Below, one piece after another: positions 55,592 to 64,000 of a stretch of DNA of 64,000 nucleotides (within the stretch, counting starts at the first letter, position 1; each line of letters starts with the position of its first letter). A program made the translations under genes and the position numbers. Location: the NCBI RefSeq assembly GCF_003034995.1, contig NZ_PZKF01000007.1:45127-109126 (forward strand). The letters are read 5' to 3'. Under the pieces are notes generated by a model. That model did no database searches, was not told the DNA's origin, and saw only the letters and a program-made list of their open reading frames with translations. This DNA is from Phaeovulum veldkampii DSM 11550 (GTDB lineage: Bacteria > Pseudomonadota > Alphaproteobacteria > Rhodobacterales > Rhodobacteraceae).

Positions 55592-55608
55592 GTGGTCAAA
55601 CCTTCTGA
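55592..55608 (-). repeat. Right 17-bp inverted repeat of the island
   Basis: GTGGTCAAACCTTCTGA, the reverse complement (one mismatch) of 53846-53862. It lies about 40 bases past the last island gene and 36 bases before the right direct repeat. Confidence 0.6.
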
Positions 55609-55642
55609 CCTGTTATGGACAGACTAGTTGAACAGTGACACC

Positions 55643-55709
55643 GGGGGGCGCTGCCCCCCCTCGGCGCGTGCCGCGCCTCACCCCCCGGGATATTTTTTCC
55701 AAGATGAGA
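55643..55709 (-). repeat. Family A repeat, copy 4, including the right direct repeat of the island
   Basis: On the minus strand it reads TCATCTTGGAAAAAATATCC, then a G-run, then the GC hairpin GGGGGGGCAGCGCCCCCC. The hairpin half, 55644-55670, is the right-hand 27-bp direct repeat of the island. Confidence 0.65.
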
Positions 55710-55718
55710 GAACACGCT

Positions 55719-55747
55719 TTCATCTTGGCTCAAATATCCCCGCCGGA
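55719..55747 (+). repeat. Family A repeat, copy 5 (core only)
   Basis: TTCATCTTGGCTCAAATATC followed by CCCGCC, without the GC hairpin. It is inverted relative to copy 4, and TCATCTTGG/CCAAGATGA of the two copies can pair across a short gap. Confidence 0.6.
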
Positions 55748-55877
55748 GGCTTCCGCAGGTGGGGCTGGGTCCGCAGCCGGGCGGATGCGCGGCGGTCGCT
55801 GGTGGACGGTGTCTTTGGTGCCCTTGACCTTTTGCGCGCGCCCCGCCACGGTGCGCGCGCTTTCAGGGAAGGACCAG

Positions 55878-57161
55878 ATGGCCAGCCGCACCCCCCCGTT
55901 TTCGCGTTTCGAATTCATGATCGCCTGGCGCTACCTGCGCGCGCGGCGCGCCGAGGGCGGGGTCAGCGTGATGACCTGGATCAGCCTGATCGGCATCACG
56001 CTGGGGGTGATGGCGCTGATTGCCACTTTGGCCGTGCGCGCCGGGTTCCGGGCCGAGTTTGTCGATACCATCCTCGGCTCCAACGCGCATGTCACCGTCT
56101 ATACCTCGGGCACTATTTCCGAGACGGGGCAGATGTCGCGGCTGATGACCGATTACGAGGCGCGGGCCGAGGCGATCCGCGCGATTGCGGGCGTGACGCG
56201 CGCGGCTCCGCTGGTGCGCGGGCAGGTGATGCTGACGATGGGCGAGCGGTCGAATGTGGCCGAAGTCTATGGCATCGCGCTGGAGGATCTGAAGACGATC
56301 CCCCGCGTGGCAGGCTCTGCCGAGGCGCAGGGCGATATCGCGCGGTTTGGCGACGGCATCGCCATCGGCTCGGGTATCGCGCGCGAACTGGGCGTGATGG
56401 TGGGCGACAAGGTGCGCATGATTTCGCCCAACGGCGTGCGCACGGCCTTTGGCACCAGCCCCCGGATCAATGCCTATGAGGTCGTCTATATCTTCAGCGC
56501 CGGGCGATGGGATATCGACCGCACCCGCGTTTACATGCCCTTTGCCGAGGCGCAGGGCTATTTCAACCGCGAGGGTGGCGCCGACGAGATCGAGGTTTAT
56601 GTGGCCGACCCCGAACGGGTGGACGACTGGGCGCTATCGCTGCTGGGAACTGGCGAAAACACGCTGTTGTGGTCGTGGCGCGATGCCTCGGGCGGATTTT
56701 TGCGGGCGCTGGATATCGAGGACAACGTGATGTTCGTGATCCTGTCGATTCTGGTGCTGATCGCGGCGATGAACATCACCTCGGGGCTGATCATGCTGGT
56801 CAAGAACAAGGGCCGCGACATCGGCATCTTGCGCACGATGGGGCTGACCGAAGGCTCGATCCTGCGGGTGTTCTTTCTGTGCGGCGCGTTTACCGGAGTG
56901 ATCGGCACCGCGGCGGGGGTGGCGCTGGGCTGCCTGTTTGCCATCTACATCGACCAGATCATGGCTTTCGTGAACTGGTTTGGCGGTGGCGGGGTGTGGG
57001 ATCCGTCGATCCGCGGCATTTACGAACTGCCCGCCGATCTGCGGATGAATGACGTTCTCAAGGCGGTGGGGCTGTCGCTGGGGCTGTCGTTCATCGTGAC
57101 CATCTTTCCCGCGCGGCGGGCGGCCCGGATGAACCCGGTGGAGGCGCTGCGTTATGAGTGA
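55878..57161 (+). CDS. lolC: Lipoprotein-releasing ABC transporter permease LolC/LolE
   Basis: This is the membrane subunit of the LolCDE-type complex that extracts outer-membrane lipoproteins from the inner membrane and hands them to LolA. The 427-residue protein has one N-terminal helix (about 30-52, [21 protein letters not shown]), a large periplasmic domain (about 55-280), and three C-terminal helices in an FtsX-like domain, ending [16 protein letters not shown]. The start at 55878 ([20 protein letters not shown]) follows AGGGAAGGA. Only one permease gene is present, so a homodimer is likely. It overlaps lolD by eight bases. Confidence 0.94.
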   Translation: MASRTPPFSRFEFMIAWRYLRARRAEGGVSVMTWISLIGITLGVMALIATLAVRAGFRAEFVDTILGSNAHVTVYTSGTISETGQMSRLMTDYEARAEAIRAIAGVTRAAPLVRGQVMLTMGERSNVAEVYGIALEDLKTIPRVAGSAEAQGDIARFGDGIAIGSGIARELGVMVGDKVRMISPNGVRTAFGTSPRINAYEVVYIFSAGRWDIDRTRVYMPFAEAQGYFNREGGADEIEVYVADPERVDDWALSLLGTGENTLLWSWRDASGGFLRALDIEDNVMFVILSILVLIAAMNITSGLIMLVKNKGRDIGILRTMGLTEGSILRVFFLCGAFTGVIGTAAGVALGCLFAIYIDQIMAFVNWFGGGGVWDPSIRGIYELPADLRMNDVLKAVGLSLGLSFIVTIFPARRAARMNPVEALRYE

Positions 57162-57828
57162 TGTGCTGAGCCTGACGGGGATCGAGAAATCCTACATGCT
57201 GGGCAAGCCGGGCGAGGTGCGGGTGCTGCAAGGCGTCAGCCTGAGCGTGGCACGCGGCGAGGTGGTGGCGCTGGTGGCACCGTCAGGGGCCGGCAAATCG
57301 ACGCTGCTGCATATCGCCGGGTTGCTGGATACGCCCGACGTGGGCCGTGTCACGATTGCGGGGCAGGATATGACGGGTCTGTCGGACCGGCGCCGGACCG
57401 AGGCACGGCGCCGCGATCTGGGCTTTGTCTATCAGTTCCACCATCTGCTGCCCGAGTTTTCGGCGGCTGAAAACATCATCTTGCCGCAACTGGCCAATGG
57501 CATTGCCCGTGCCGAGGCCGCGCGGCGGGCCGAGGCGCTGCTGGCGCGGGTGGGGCTGGCCGACCGCACCCGCCACCGGCCCAGCGAAATGTCGGGTGGC
57601 GAACAGCAACGCGTGGCGTTTTGCCGGGCGCTGGCCAACGGCCCCAAACTGATGCTGGCTGACGAGCCCACCGGCAACCTTGACCCCGGCACTTCGGATC
57701 AGGTGTTTTCGATGCTGATGGAGGTGGTGCGCGAAACCGGCCTGTCGGCGCTGATCGCCACCCACAACCTTGATCTGGCTGCGCGGATGGACCGGGTGGT
57801 GCGGCTTGCAGCGGGGCGGCTGGCCTGA
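57154..57828 (+). CDS. lolD: Lipoprotein-releasing ABC transporter ATP-binding protein LolD
   Basis: LolD powers the release of lipoproteins by LolC/E. The 224-residue ATPase has Walker [10 protein letters not shown] (about 43-51), the Q-loop [17 protein letters not shown], the signature [15 protein letters not shown], Walker [14 protein letters not shown] and the H-loop ATHN. The alanine at the first Walker A position is usual for Lol[10 protein letters not shown] is the LolD version of the coupling region, separating it from FtsE and MacB. Start overlaps lolC. Confidence 0.95.
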   Translation: MSDVLSLTGIEKSYMLGKPGEVRVLQGVSLSVARGEVVALVAPSGAGKSTLLHIAGLLDTPDVGRVTIAGQDMTGLSDRRRTEARRRDLGFVYQFHHLLPEFSAAENIILPQLANGIARAEAARRAEALLARVGLADRTRHRPSEMSGGEQQRVAFCRALANGPKLMLADEPTGNLDPGTSDQVFSMLMEVVRETGLSALIATHNLDLAARMDRVVRLAAGRLA

Positions 57829-57889
57829 GCCTTGCAGCCGCCCCGCCGCCATGCGAGGTTTGCGTCATGCCCATGAAGGAGGTTTTCCG

Positions 57890-58291
57890 ATGCGCAGGCT
57901 GATCCTGATCGCCCCGTTTGCCGCAGCCCTGATCGGGGGCTGCGCGATGCTGGAGCCCGAGCCGACCGCCCGGCAGGATTTTGAGACGTTCTGCGTGGCC
58001 TGCCATGGCACCAGTGGCAAGGGCGACGGCGCCGGTGCCGAAATGCTGACCGCCCGCCCCGCCGACCTGACCCGCATTGCGGCCCGTAACGGCGGCCGCT
58101 ACCCGCGTGCCGAGGTGATGACCAAGATCTGGGGCTATGCCAAGGGCCAGACCGGCCACCCGCAGATGCCCGCCTTCGACGGCCTGCTGGCAGGCGATAC
58201 GGTGCTGTATGACAGCGGCGACGGCATCGCCACGCCTACCCCGCTGCGGCTGGTGCAGTTACAGGAATATATCGAGGGGTTGCAGCGGTAG
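57890..58291 (+). CDS. Lipoprotein class I cytochrome c
   Basis: This 133-residue protein has a short signal peptide with lipobox LIGGC (Cys18), a single heme-binding motif CVACH (35-39) and a later methionine in HPQMPAFDG (about 90) as likely axial ligand. It is therefore a membrane-anchored monoheme cytochrome c acting on the periplasmic side. Its electron partners are not indicated. The ATG at 57890 follows AAGGAGG. It lies 61 bases after lolD, on the same strand, and converges on parE. Confidence 0.85.
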   Translation: MRRLILIAPFAAALIGGCAMLEPEPTARQDFETFCVACHGTSGKGDGAGAEMLTARPADLTRIAARNGGRYPRAEVMTKIWGYAKGQTGHPQMPAFDGLLAGDTVLYDSGDGIATPTPLRLVQLQEYIEGLQR

Positions 58292-58331
58292 GGGGGCTGC
58301 GCCGCCCGTCACTCGGTTCTTTCCCGGCGCC

Positions 58332-58364
58332 CCCGCTTCAGCCGCCGCTGGTCGGGGAAGCGGG
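58332..58364. terminator. Possible bidirectional hairpin between cytochrome c and parE
   Basis: CCCGCTTC (58332-58339) pairs with GAAGCGGG (58357-58364) in the 93-base gap between two converging genes. There is no T-run on either side, so termination activity is uncertain. Confidence 0.35.
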
Positions 58365-58384
58365 CGCGGGGACGGCGGGCGCCC

Positions 58385-60340
58385 TCACACATCCAGTTCC
58401 TCCACGAAGCGCGCGTTTTCGGTGATGTACTGAAACCGCAGCTCTGGTTTCTTGCCCATCAGCCGTTCCACCAGATCGCCGGTTTCGCCAGGCGCGTCCT
58501 CGTCGATGCTGACGCGGATCAGTTTGCGGGTGGCGGGGTTCATCGTGGTGTCTTTCAGGTCTTTGGCGTCCATTTCGCCCAGACCCTTGAAGCGTTGCAC
58601 GTCGATCTTGCCCTTGCCGCCGATGCCCTTTTGCAGCCACAGTTCCTTTTCGGCGTCATCCGACACATACATTCGCCGCGCGCCCTGCGTCAGCCGGTAG
58701 AGCGGCGGGCAGGCGAGGTAGAGGTGCCCCTTGTCGATCAGCGGCCGCATCTGGGTGAAGAAGAAGGTCATCAGAAGGCTGGCGATATGGGCGCCGTCCA
58801 CGTCGGCGTCGGTCATGATGATGACCTTTTCATAGCGCAGGTCGTCGATGTTGAACTTGCTGCCCATGCCCACGCCCAGAGCCTGACAGAGGTTGTTGAT
58901 TTCTTCGTTGGCGCCCATCTTGGCGCTGGCCGCGCCCAGCACGTTCAGGATCTTGCCGCGCAGCGGCAGCAGGCCCTGCGTGGTGCGTTCGCGCGCCATC
59001 TTGGCGCTGCCGCCCGCGCTGTCGCCCTCGACGATGAACAACTCGGTTCCCTCGCGGCTGGAGGCGGAACAATCCACCAGCTTGCCGGGAAGCCGCAGCT
59101 TCTTGGTCGCCGATTTGCGCTGGGTTTCCTTTTCGGCCCGGCGTTTCAGCCGTTCTTCGGCGCGCAGCACCAGAAAATCAAGGATCGCCCCGGCCGATTT
59201 GTTGTCGGCCGCCAGCCAGTTGTCAAAATGGTCGCGCACCGCGCCCTCGACCAGACGGGCGGCCTCGGTGGTGGCCAGCCGGTCCTTGGTCTGGCCCACG
59301 AATTCGGGTTCGCGGATGAAGGTGGACACCAGCGCACAGCCCCCGGCGATCAGGTCGTCGCGGGTGATCTGGTCGGCCTTGCGGTTTTTCACCAACTCGC
59401 CATAGGCGCGGATGCCCTTCAGGATCGCGGCCCAGAAACCTGCCTCATGCGTGCCGCCCTCGGGCGTGGGCACGGTGTTGCAATAGCTTTGAATGAAGCC
59501 GTCGCGCGCAGGCGTCCAGTTGATCGCCCATTCCACGCTGCCGGGTACGCCGAATTTTTCCTGAAAACCGACCTTTCCGGCAAAGGGACGGTCGGCATAG
59601 GTCGCGGCCTTGCCCAGCGTTTCGGTCAGATAGTCGGCCAGACCTCCGGGAAAGTGAAACACCGCCTCGGCCGGGGTTTCGCCGTCGTCGATGGCGGTTT
59701 TCCAGCGGATTTCCACGCCCGAGAACAGATAGGCCTTGGATCGCACCATCTTCATCATGCGGGCGGGTTTGAAACGGTGGTGGCCGAATATCTGGTCGTC
59801 GGCGTGGAAGGTGACGGTGGTGCCGCGCCGGTTCGGGGCGGCGCCGATCTTTTCCACCGGGCCTTGTGGCACCCCGCGGGAAAACCGCTGTTCATAAAGT
59901 TCCTTGTTGCGTGCGACCTGCACCACCATCGTATCCGACAGCGCGTTCACCACGCTGGCGCCGACGCCATGCAACCCGCCCGAGGTCTGATACGCATCGC
60001 CCGAAAACTTGCCGCCCGCGTGCAGCGTGCAAAGGATCACCTCCAGCGCCGATTTGCCGGGGAATTTGGGGTGTGGGTCAATCGGGATGCCGCGGCCATT
60101 GTCGCGCACGATCACGCTGTAATCGGCGGTCAGTTCAACCTCGATGCGGCTGGCATGGCCTGCCACCGCCTCGTCCATCGCATTGTCGAGGATCTCGGCG
60201 ACCAGATGGTGCAGCGCGCGTTCGTCGGTGCCGCCGATATACATGCCGGGCCGCTTGCGCACCGGCTCCAGCCCCTCAAGCACCTCGATTGACGAGGCGT
60301 TATAGGTTTCGGCCGCGCCGGAGAGAAGGTCGTTCGCCAT
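58385..60340 (-). CDS. parE: DNA topoisomerase IV subunit B (ParE)
   Basis: ParE is the ATPase subunit of topoisomerase IV, which decatenates daughter chromosomes. The 651-residue protein has the GHKL motifs IEVLEGLEPVRKRPGMYIGG (about 18-37), EILDNAMDEA, RDNGRGIP and GLHGVGASVVNALS, and the TOPRIM domain with FIVEGDSAGGSAK, ADVDGAHI and the C-terminal QRFKGLGEMDAKDLKDTTMN. The PHPKFPGKSALEVIL stretch and short length indicate ParE rather than GyrB. The start codon at 60340 is the family start (MANDLLSGAAETYNASSIEV). Confidence 0.94.
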   Translation of the reverse strand: MANDLLSGAAETYNASSIEVLEGLEPVRKRPGMYIGGTDERALHHLVAEILDNAMDEAVAGHASRIEVELTADYSVIVRDNGRGIPIDPHPKFPGKSALEVILCTLHAGGKFSGDAYQTSGGLHGVGASVVNALSDTMVVQVARNKELYEQRFSRGVPQGPVEKIGAAPNRRGTTVTFHADDQIFGHHRFKPARMMKMVRSKAYLFSGVEIRWKTAIDDGETPAEAVFHFPGGLADYLTETLGKAATYADRPFAGKVGFQEKFGVPGSVEWAINWTPARDGFIQSYCNTVPTPEGGTHEAGFWAAILKGIRAYGELVKNRKADQITRDDLIAGGCALVSTFIREPEFVGQTKDRLATTEAARLVEGAVRDHFDNWLAADNKSAGAILDFLVLRAEERLKRRAEKETQRKSATKKLRLPGKLVDCSASSREGTELFIVEGDSAGGSAKMARERTTQGLLPLRGKILNVLGAASAKMGANEEINNLCQALGVGMGSKFNIDDLRYEKVIIMTDADVDGAHIASLLMTFFFTQMRPLIDKGHLYLACPPLYRLTQGARRMYVSDDAEKELWLQKGIGGKGKIDVQRFKGLGEMDAKDLKDTTMNPATRKLIRVSIDEDAPGETGDLVERLMGKKPELRFQYITENARFVEELDV

Positions 60341-60413
60341 GCATCTGCCTCGTTGTTCTTGGTTCCCTCAGGGATAGCCCATGCAAGGCAGGCGGGGCAA
60401 GCCGGACAACCGG

Positions 60414-60749
60414 TCAGACAAAGCGCGCCATCAGCACCAGTGCCCCCAGCGCCATTGCGATGCCCAGCAGTTCGCGCGGGCGCAGCGTTTCGCCAAAGAC
60501 GACCACCCCCAGCGCGCACAGCGCCAGCAGTGTGAACATGGAAAACGCCACCCCCACCTGTGACAACGAAATCTGCTGCATCGCCAGATACCAGCCCACC
60601 GCCGATAGCGCATAAAGCGCGCAGCCCGCCAGAAACTGCGGCGAGGTCAGCGCAAGGTCGCGGTCGGCGGCCAGCTTGATGAAATAATCGCCCAGAATGA
60701 CAACCAGCGTTGCCGCAAAGCACAGGCCATAGCCCAGAAACGCCCCCAT
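60414..60749 (-). CDS. Half-size EamA/SMR-like membrane protein
   Basis: The 111-residue protein has four hydrophobic helices (about 3-20, 33-52, 60-80 and 88-108) and a single EamA-like repeat with SQVGVAFSMFTLLALCALGV and FGETLRPRELLGIAMALGAL. Such half-size members usually work as dimers, as SMR proteins do. The substrate is unknown. The ATG at 60749 follows GGGGGG; the frame open upstream to 60848 has no support. It lies just upstream of parE on the same strand, 73 bases apart. Confidence 0.8.
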   Translation of the reverse strand: MGAFLGYGLCFAATLVVILGDYFIKLAADRDLALTSPQFLAGCALYALSAVGWYLAMQQISLSQVGVAFSMFTLLALCALGVVVFGETLRPRELLGIAMALGALVLMARFV

Positions 60750-60817
60750 GATACCCCCCAATGCTTCAACCTGTGGGTGGGATCGTGCCACGCCTCGGCG
60801 GCGCTGCGAAGGGGCGT

Positions 60818-61477
60818 TCAGGCCGGTTCGGCGGTTCGGGCCGCCCACATCGCCTGAAACGCAGGCCGGGCCTGCGCCGCCTCAAGCCAGCGCGTCACGC
60901 CGGGAAATCGGGCCATCAGCGCGGTGTCGGGTTGGGCGTAGCGCACGATCTCGGCCATGTTCAGGTCGGCCACGGTGAAACGGTCGCCCACGATCTGCCC
61001 GGTGGTGGCCAGATGCGCCTCCAGCACCGCCAGCGGGCGCAGCAGTTTTCCCTCGGCGGCGGCGATCCTGGCGCGGCCCGCCTCAGTTTCCGCCTCGCCC
61101 CGTGCATAGGCGAACGAGATCTCCAGCGCGGGTTCCTCGATCGCGGTGGTGCCATAGAGTGCCCATTGCAGCATCAGCGCCTCTTCCTGCGGATCGGCCG
61201 GGGCCAGCGGCCCGCCGTGCTTTTTCGCCAGATAGAGGGTGATGGCGAGCGATTCCGCCAGCACGAAGCCCGCATCCTCGATCACCGGAATGGCGCCCGC
61301 GGGCGACAGCGCCCGAAACGCGGGGGACAGTGTGTTCAGCGGTGCATCCGCGGCCAGCGGATCAGCCAGCTTGTAGGCCTGAGTAACCGGCACATGGGCA
61401 AACGGCACGCCCAGTTCGCCCAGCAACCACAGCGGCCGCGTGGCCCGCGACCGATAGAGCCCGTAAACCTTCAGCAT
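60818..61477 (-). CDS. Glutathione S-transferase family protein
   Basis: This 219-residue GST has the N-terminal thioredoxin-like domain (LYRSRATRPLWLLGELGVPF, about 7-26; GAIPVIEDAGFVLAESLAIT, 61-80, with cis-Pro and the ES glutathione-binding pair). The C-terminal helical domain has the capping motif FTVADLNMAEIV. A serine near the first helix (SRATRP) may be the active residue, typical of bacterial GSTs with unknown substrates. It starts at 61477 and is divergent from the methyltransferase gene. Confidence 0.9.
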   Translation of the reverse strand: MLKVYGLYRSRATRPLWLLGELGVPFAHVPVTQAYKLADPLAADAPLNTLSPAFRALSPAGAIPVIEDAGFVLAESLAITLYLAKKHGGPLAPADPQEEALMLQWALYGTTAIEEPALEISFAYARGEAETEAGRARIAAAEGKLLRPLAVLEAHLATTGQIVGDRFTVADLNMAEIVRYAQPDTALMARFPGVTRWLEAAQARPAFQAMWAARTAEPA

Positions 61478-61597
61478 CGCAGCCTCCCCGTTGCCTGCCG
61501 CCATCCTGACGGAGTGCGGGCGCGAAGGGAAGGGGGCGCGCGCTTGCCCCCGCCGCCCCGCCGCGCCATCCTGCCGGGGCATGAAGGGGAGACAGCG

Positions 61598-62200
61598 ATG
61601 GCCAACGCCTGGGACGCGCGCTTTGCCGGGGCGCAGTATCATTACGGCACGGAACCGGCGGCTTTCGTCGCGCGCAGCCTGTGGCGGATCGCGCCTGGCG
61701 CGCGGGTTTTGTCGGTGGCCGAGGGCGAGGGGCGCAATGCGGTCTGTCTGGCCGGGCAGGGCGCGCGCGTGACAGCGGTGGATGGCTCTGCCGTGGCGCT
61801 GGCCAAGGCGCGCGATCTGGCCACGGCGCGCGGCGTGACGATTGCCACCGAACTGGCCGATCTGGCGCAATGGCGCTGGCCGCAGGCGGAATATGACGCG
61901 GTTCTGGCGGTGTTCATCCAGTTTGCACCGCCCGCGCTGCGCGCTGCAATCTTTGCGGGCATGGCGCAGGCGCTGCGGCCCGGCGGGCTGCTGCTGGTGC
62001 ATGGTTTTGCGACGCGCCAGCCCGGCTATGGCACCGGCGGGCCGGGGCAGCTGGATCAGCTTTACACGCTTGACCTGTTGCACGCGGCGTTTCCCCGTTG
62101 GGTGGTGCTGCATCAGGCCGATTACGACGCCGATCTGGACGAAGGCGAGGGCCACCGCGGCCGCGCCGCGCTGATCGACTTTGTCGCACGCAAGCCCTGA
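61598..62200 (+). CDS. Class I SAM-dependent methyltransferase (TehB-like)
   Basis: This 200-residue protein has the Rossmann-type SAM site VLSVAEGEGRNAVCLAGQGA (about 37-56; motif I in the form E-G-E-G-R-N), motif II in VTAVDGSAVALAKA, and motif IV in YDAVLAVFIQFAP. The N-terminal WDARFAGAQYHYGTEPAAF pattern is shared by a group of small methyltransferases related to tellurite-resistance TehB. The substrate is unknown. The start at 61598 follows AGGGGAGA. It is separated from the GST by a 120-base divergent promoter region. Confidence 0.85.
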   Translation: MANAWDARFAGAQYHYGTEPAAFVARSLWRIAPGARVLSVAEGEGRNAVCLAGQGARVTAVDGSAVALAKARDLATARGVTIATELADLAQWRWPQAEYDAVLAVFIQFAPPALRAAIFAGMAQALRPGGLLLVHGFATRQPGYGTGGPGQLDQLYTLDLLHAAFPRWVVLHQADYDADLDEGEGHRGRAALIDFVARKP

Positions 62201-62273
62201 GCCGCCAGCCCCGCGCTCTGCGCCCATGCCTGCCCATCTTGCCCGCCCGCGCGGGCGGGGCTATGGCTGAGCC

Positions 62274-63647
62274 ATGACCACACATCCCCGCCTGTCCTGG
62301 CCCGCCCACGCCCGCGCCACCCTTGCGTTGGGGGTGCCGCTGATCGGCAGCCATCTGGCGCAGATGGCGCTGCATGTCACCGATACGGTGATGCTGGGCT
62401 GGTATGGCGTGGCCGAACTGGCGGCGGTGGTGCTGGGGGCGGCGGGCTTCTTTCTGGTGTTCATCCTCGGCTCGGGCTTCGGGATCGGGGTGATGGGCAT
62501 GGTCGCCGGTGCGCTGGGGTCGGGCGATGAAACCCAGGTCCGGCGCGCCACGCGGATGGGGATGTGGCTGTCGATTCTCTATGGTGCGGCGGTGATGCCG
62601 GTCATGTGGTGGTCGGGGCCGATCCTGCTGGCGGCGGGGCAAGACCCCAAGCTGGCCGCGCTGGCGCAGGACTATCTGCGCATTGCAGGCTGGGGCATGA
62701 TCCCGGCGCTGCTGATCATGGTGTTGAAAAGCTATCTGGCGGCGAACGAACGCACGCAGGTCGTGCTGTGGGTGACGCTGGCCGGGGTCGGGCTGAATAT
62801 CGGGCTGAACTGGATACTGATCTTCGGCAATCTTGGCGCGCCGGAACTGGGTGTGCGCGGCGCGGCGCTGGCCAGCCTTGCGGTGCAGGCGTCGGGGGCG
62901 GCGCTGCTGGCGATCTATGCGGGCTGGCTGCCCGCGCTGCGCCGGTTTCATCTGTTTCAGCGGTTCTGGCGGCCTGACTGGCCGGCCTTTGCCAATGTCG
63001 CGCGGATCGGCTTTCCGATCGGGCTGACGGGGCTGGCCGAGGCCGGGCTGTTTCAGGCCGCCGCGCTGATGATGGGCTGGATCGGCACCGAGGCATTGGC
63101 GGCCCATGGCATCGCGCTGGAAATCACGGCACTGGCGTTCATGGTGCATGTCGGGCTGTCGAATGCGGCCACCGTGCGCGCGGGCCGAGCCGATGGCGCA
63201 GGCGATGCGCAGGCGTTGCGCGATGGCGCGATCGTGGCGATCGGGCTGTCGGTTGCGGTTGCGGCGGCTGTGGTGGTGCTGTTTCTGGCCCTGCCCGAGC
63301 CGATGGTGGCCTTGTTTCTGGACCTGAGCCTGCCCGAGGCGCCTGGAATCGTGGCGCTGGGGGCAAGTCTGCTGGCGGTAGCGGCGCTGTTTCAGCTGTT
63401 CGACGCGATGCAGGTGATGGCGCTGGGCCTGCTGCGCGGGGTGCAGGATACCACGGTGCCGATGTGGCTGGCCTCGTTCAGCTATTGGCTGGTGGGGATA
63501 CCGACCAGCTATGTGCTGGCGTTCCCGTTGGGCCTTGGCCCGCAGGGGCTGTGGCTGGGGCTGGTGATCGGGCTGATGTGCGCCTCGGTCCTGTTGATGG
63601 CGCGGTTCTGGCGCGGGCGGCTGGTGCAGGTGCCGCCAGAGGTCTGA
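62274..63647 (+). CDS. MATE family efflux transporter, NorM type
   Basis: This 457-residue protein has 12 hydrophobic helices. It shows the MATE N-terminal pattern LGVPLIGSHLAQMALHVTDTVM (about 17-38) with MLGWYGVAELAAV, and the second-half counterpart GFPIGLTGLAEAGLFQAAALMMGW. The NorM branch exports cationic drugs and dyes using Na+ or H+. It is distinct from the DinF-type MATE at 52.5 kb. It begins 73 bases after the methyltransferase, so it may be in the same operon. Confidence 0.9.
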   Translation: MTTHPRLSWPAHARATLALGVPLIGSHLAQMALHVTDTVMLGWYGVAELAAVVLGAAGFFLVFILGSGFGIGVMGMVAGALGSGDETQVRRATRMGMWLSILYGAAVMPVMWWSGPILLAAGQDPKLAALAQDYLRIAGWGMIPALLIMVLKSYLAANERTQVVLWVTLAGVGLNIGLNWILIFGNLGAPELGVRGAALASLAVQASGAALLAIYAGWLPALRRFHLFQRFWRPDWPAFANVARIGFPIGLTGLAEAGLFQAAALMMGWIGTEALAAHGIALEITALAFMVHVGLSNAATVRAGRADGAGDAQALRDGAIVAIGLSVAVAAAVVVLFLALPEPMVALFLDLSLPEAPGIVALGASLLAVAALFQLFDAMQVMALGLLRGVQDTTVPMWLASFSYWLVGIPTSYVLAFPLGLGPQGLWLGLVIGLMCASVLLMARFWRGRLVQVPPEV

Positions 63648-63666
63648 CCCCCGGCGACGCCGGGCC

Positions 63667-64000
<334 letters not shown>

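Larger units (their letters stand above)
53812..55670. mobile_element. Small degraded phage-like genomic island
   Basis: About 1.8 kb bounded by a 27-bp direct repeat (53812-53838 and 55644-55670), with a 17-bp inverted repeat just inside (53846-53862 and 55592-55608). It holds a divergent XRE repressor with its own operator candidate and several short phage-like genes, some with broken frames. The left part (53.87-54.6 kb) is clearly less GC-rich than the rest of the window. No integrase or transposase is present. The boundaries are inferred from the repeats. Confidence 0.65.

Overview
This window is a stretch of a high-GC alphaproteobacterial chromosome, almost certainly from the Rhodobacteraceae (Rhodobacter/Paracoccus type). 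The reasons are the dcw cluster in Rhodobacter order running on into lpxC, bamD and recN; a DUF2484 gene between murC and murB; a DUF1127 gene followed by CCUCCUCC-loop hairpins (the ccaF1-CcsR arrangement known from Rhodobacter sphaeroides); a long mraZ leader like the one that yields the sRNA UpsM; and dispersed CATCTTGG...AAATATCC intergenic repeats. No genus can be assigned from the sequence alone.

Layout. 1-7.4 kb: the 3' part of ftsY, a DMT exporter, yciB, metZ, folE2 and a UvrD/PcrA helicase on the plus strand. 7.4-8.9 kb, minus strand: rlmJ, then a seven-hairpin small-RNA array behind a DUF1127 gene. 9-10.1 kb: the Fe-S carrier apbC/mrp. 10.1-10.75 kb: a long non-coding leader ending in a strong terminator-like hairpin. 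10.75-36.8 kb: the division and cell-wall cluster mraZ-rsmH-ftsL-ftsI-murE-murF-mraY-murD, interrupted by an oppositely oriented chrA-ldh pair, then ftsW-murG-murC-DUF2484-murB-ddl-ftsQ-ftsA-ftsZ (strong terminator)-lpxC-bamD-recN. 36.8-44.3 kb: kynU (minus), an ICMT-like membrane methyltransferase, pntAB (terminator), a DUF3422 protein and a DMT exporter. 44.3-51.4 kb, minus strand: a beta-oxidation operon (fadJ, fadA, a GST, a small RHH-like protein, an acyl-CoA dehydrogenase) behind two paralogous MerR regulators. 51.5-53.8 kb: two thioesterases and a DinF-type MATE exporter. 53.8-55.7 kb: a small degraded phage-like island. 55.9-64 kb: lolC, lolD, a lipoprotein cytochrome c, parE (minus), a half-size EamA protein, a GST, a methyltransferase, a NorM-type MATE exporter and the 3' end of an aspartate aminotransferase.

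How the genes work together. The dcw genes make lipid-linked peptidoglycan precursor (MurE/F/D/C/B, Ddl, MraY, MurG) and the septal machine that uses it (FtsL, FtsI, FtsW, FtsQ, FtsA, FtsZ). lpxC, bamD and lolCD add lipid A synthesis, outer-membrane protein assembly and lipoprotein release, so much of the window concerns envelope growth. Most starts overlap the preceding stop, which indicates translational coupling. The beta-oxidation operon has palindromic TGACG/CGTCA sites just upstream of its MerR gene, suggesting local control.

The most interesting elements are non-coding: the seven-hairpin CcsR-like array, with invariant loops on covarying stems; the UpsM-like leader before mraZ; the repeat family; and the island, which has 27-bp direct repeats, 17-bp inverted repeats, a divergent repressor with a palindromic operator candidate, and frame-broken phage-like genes.
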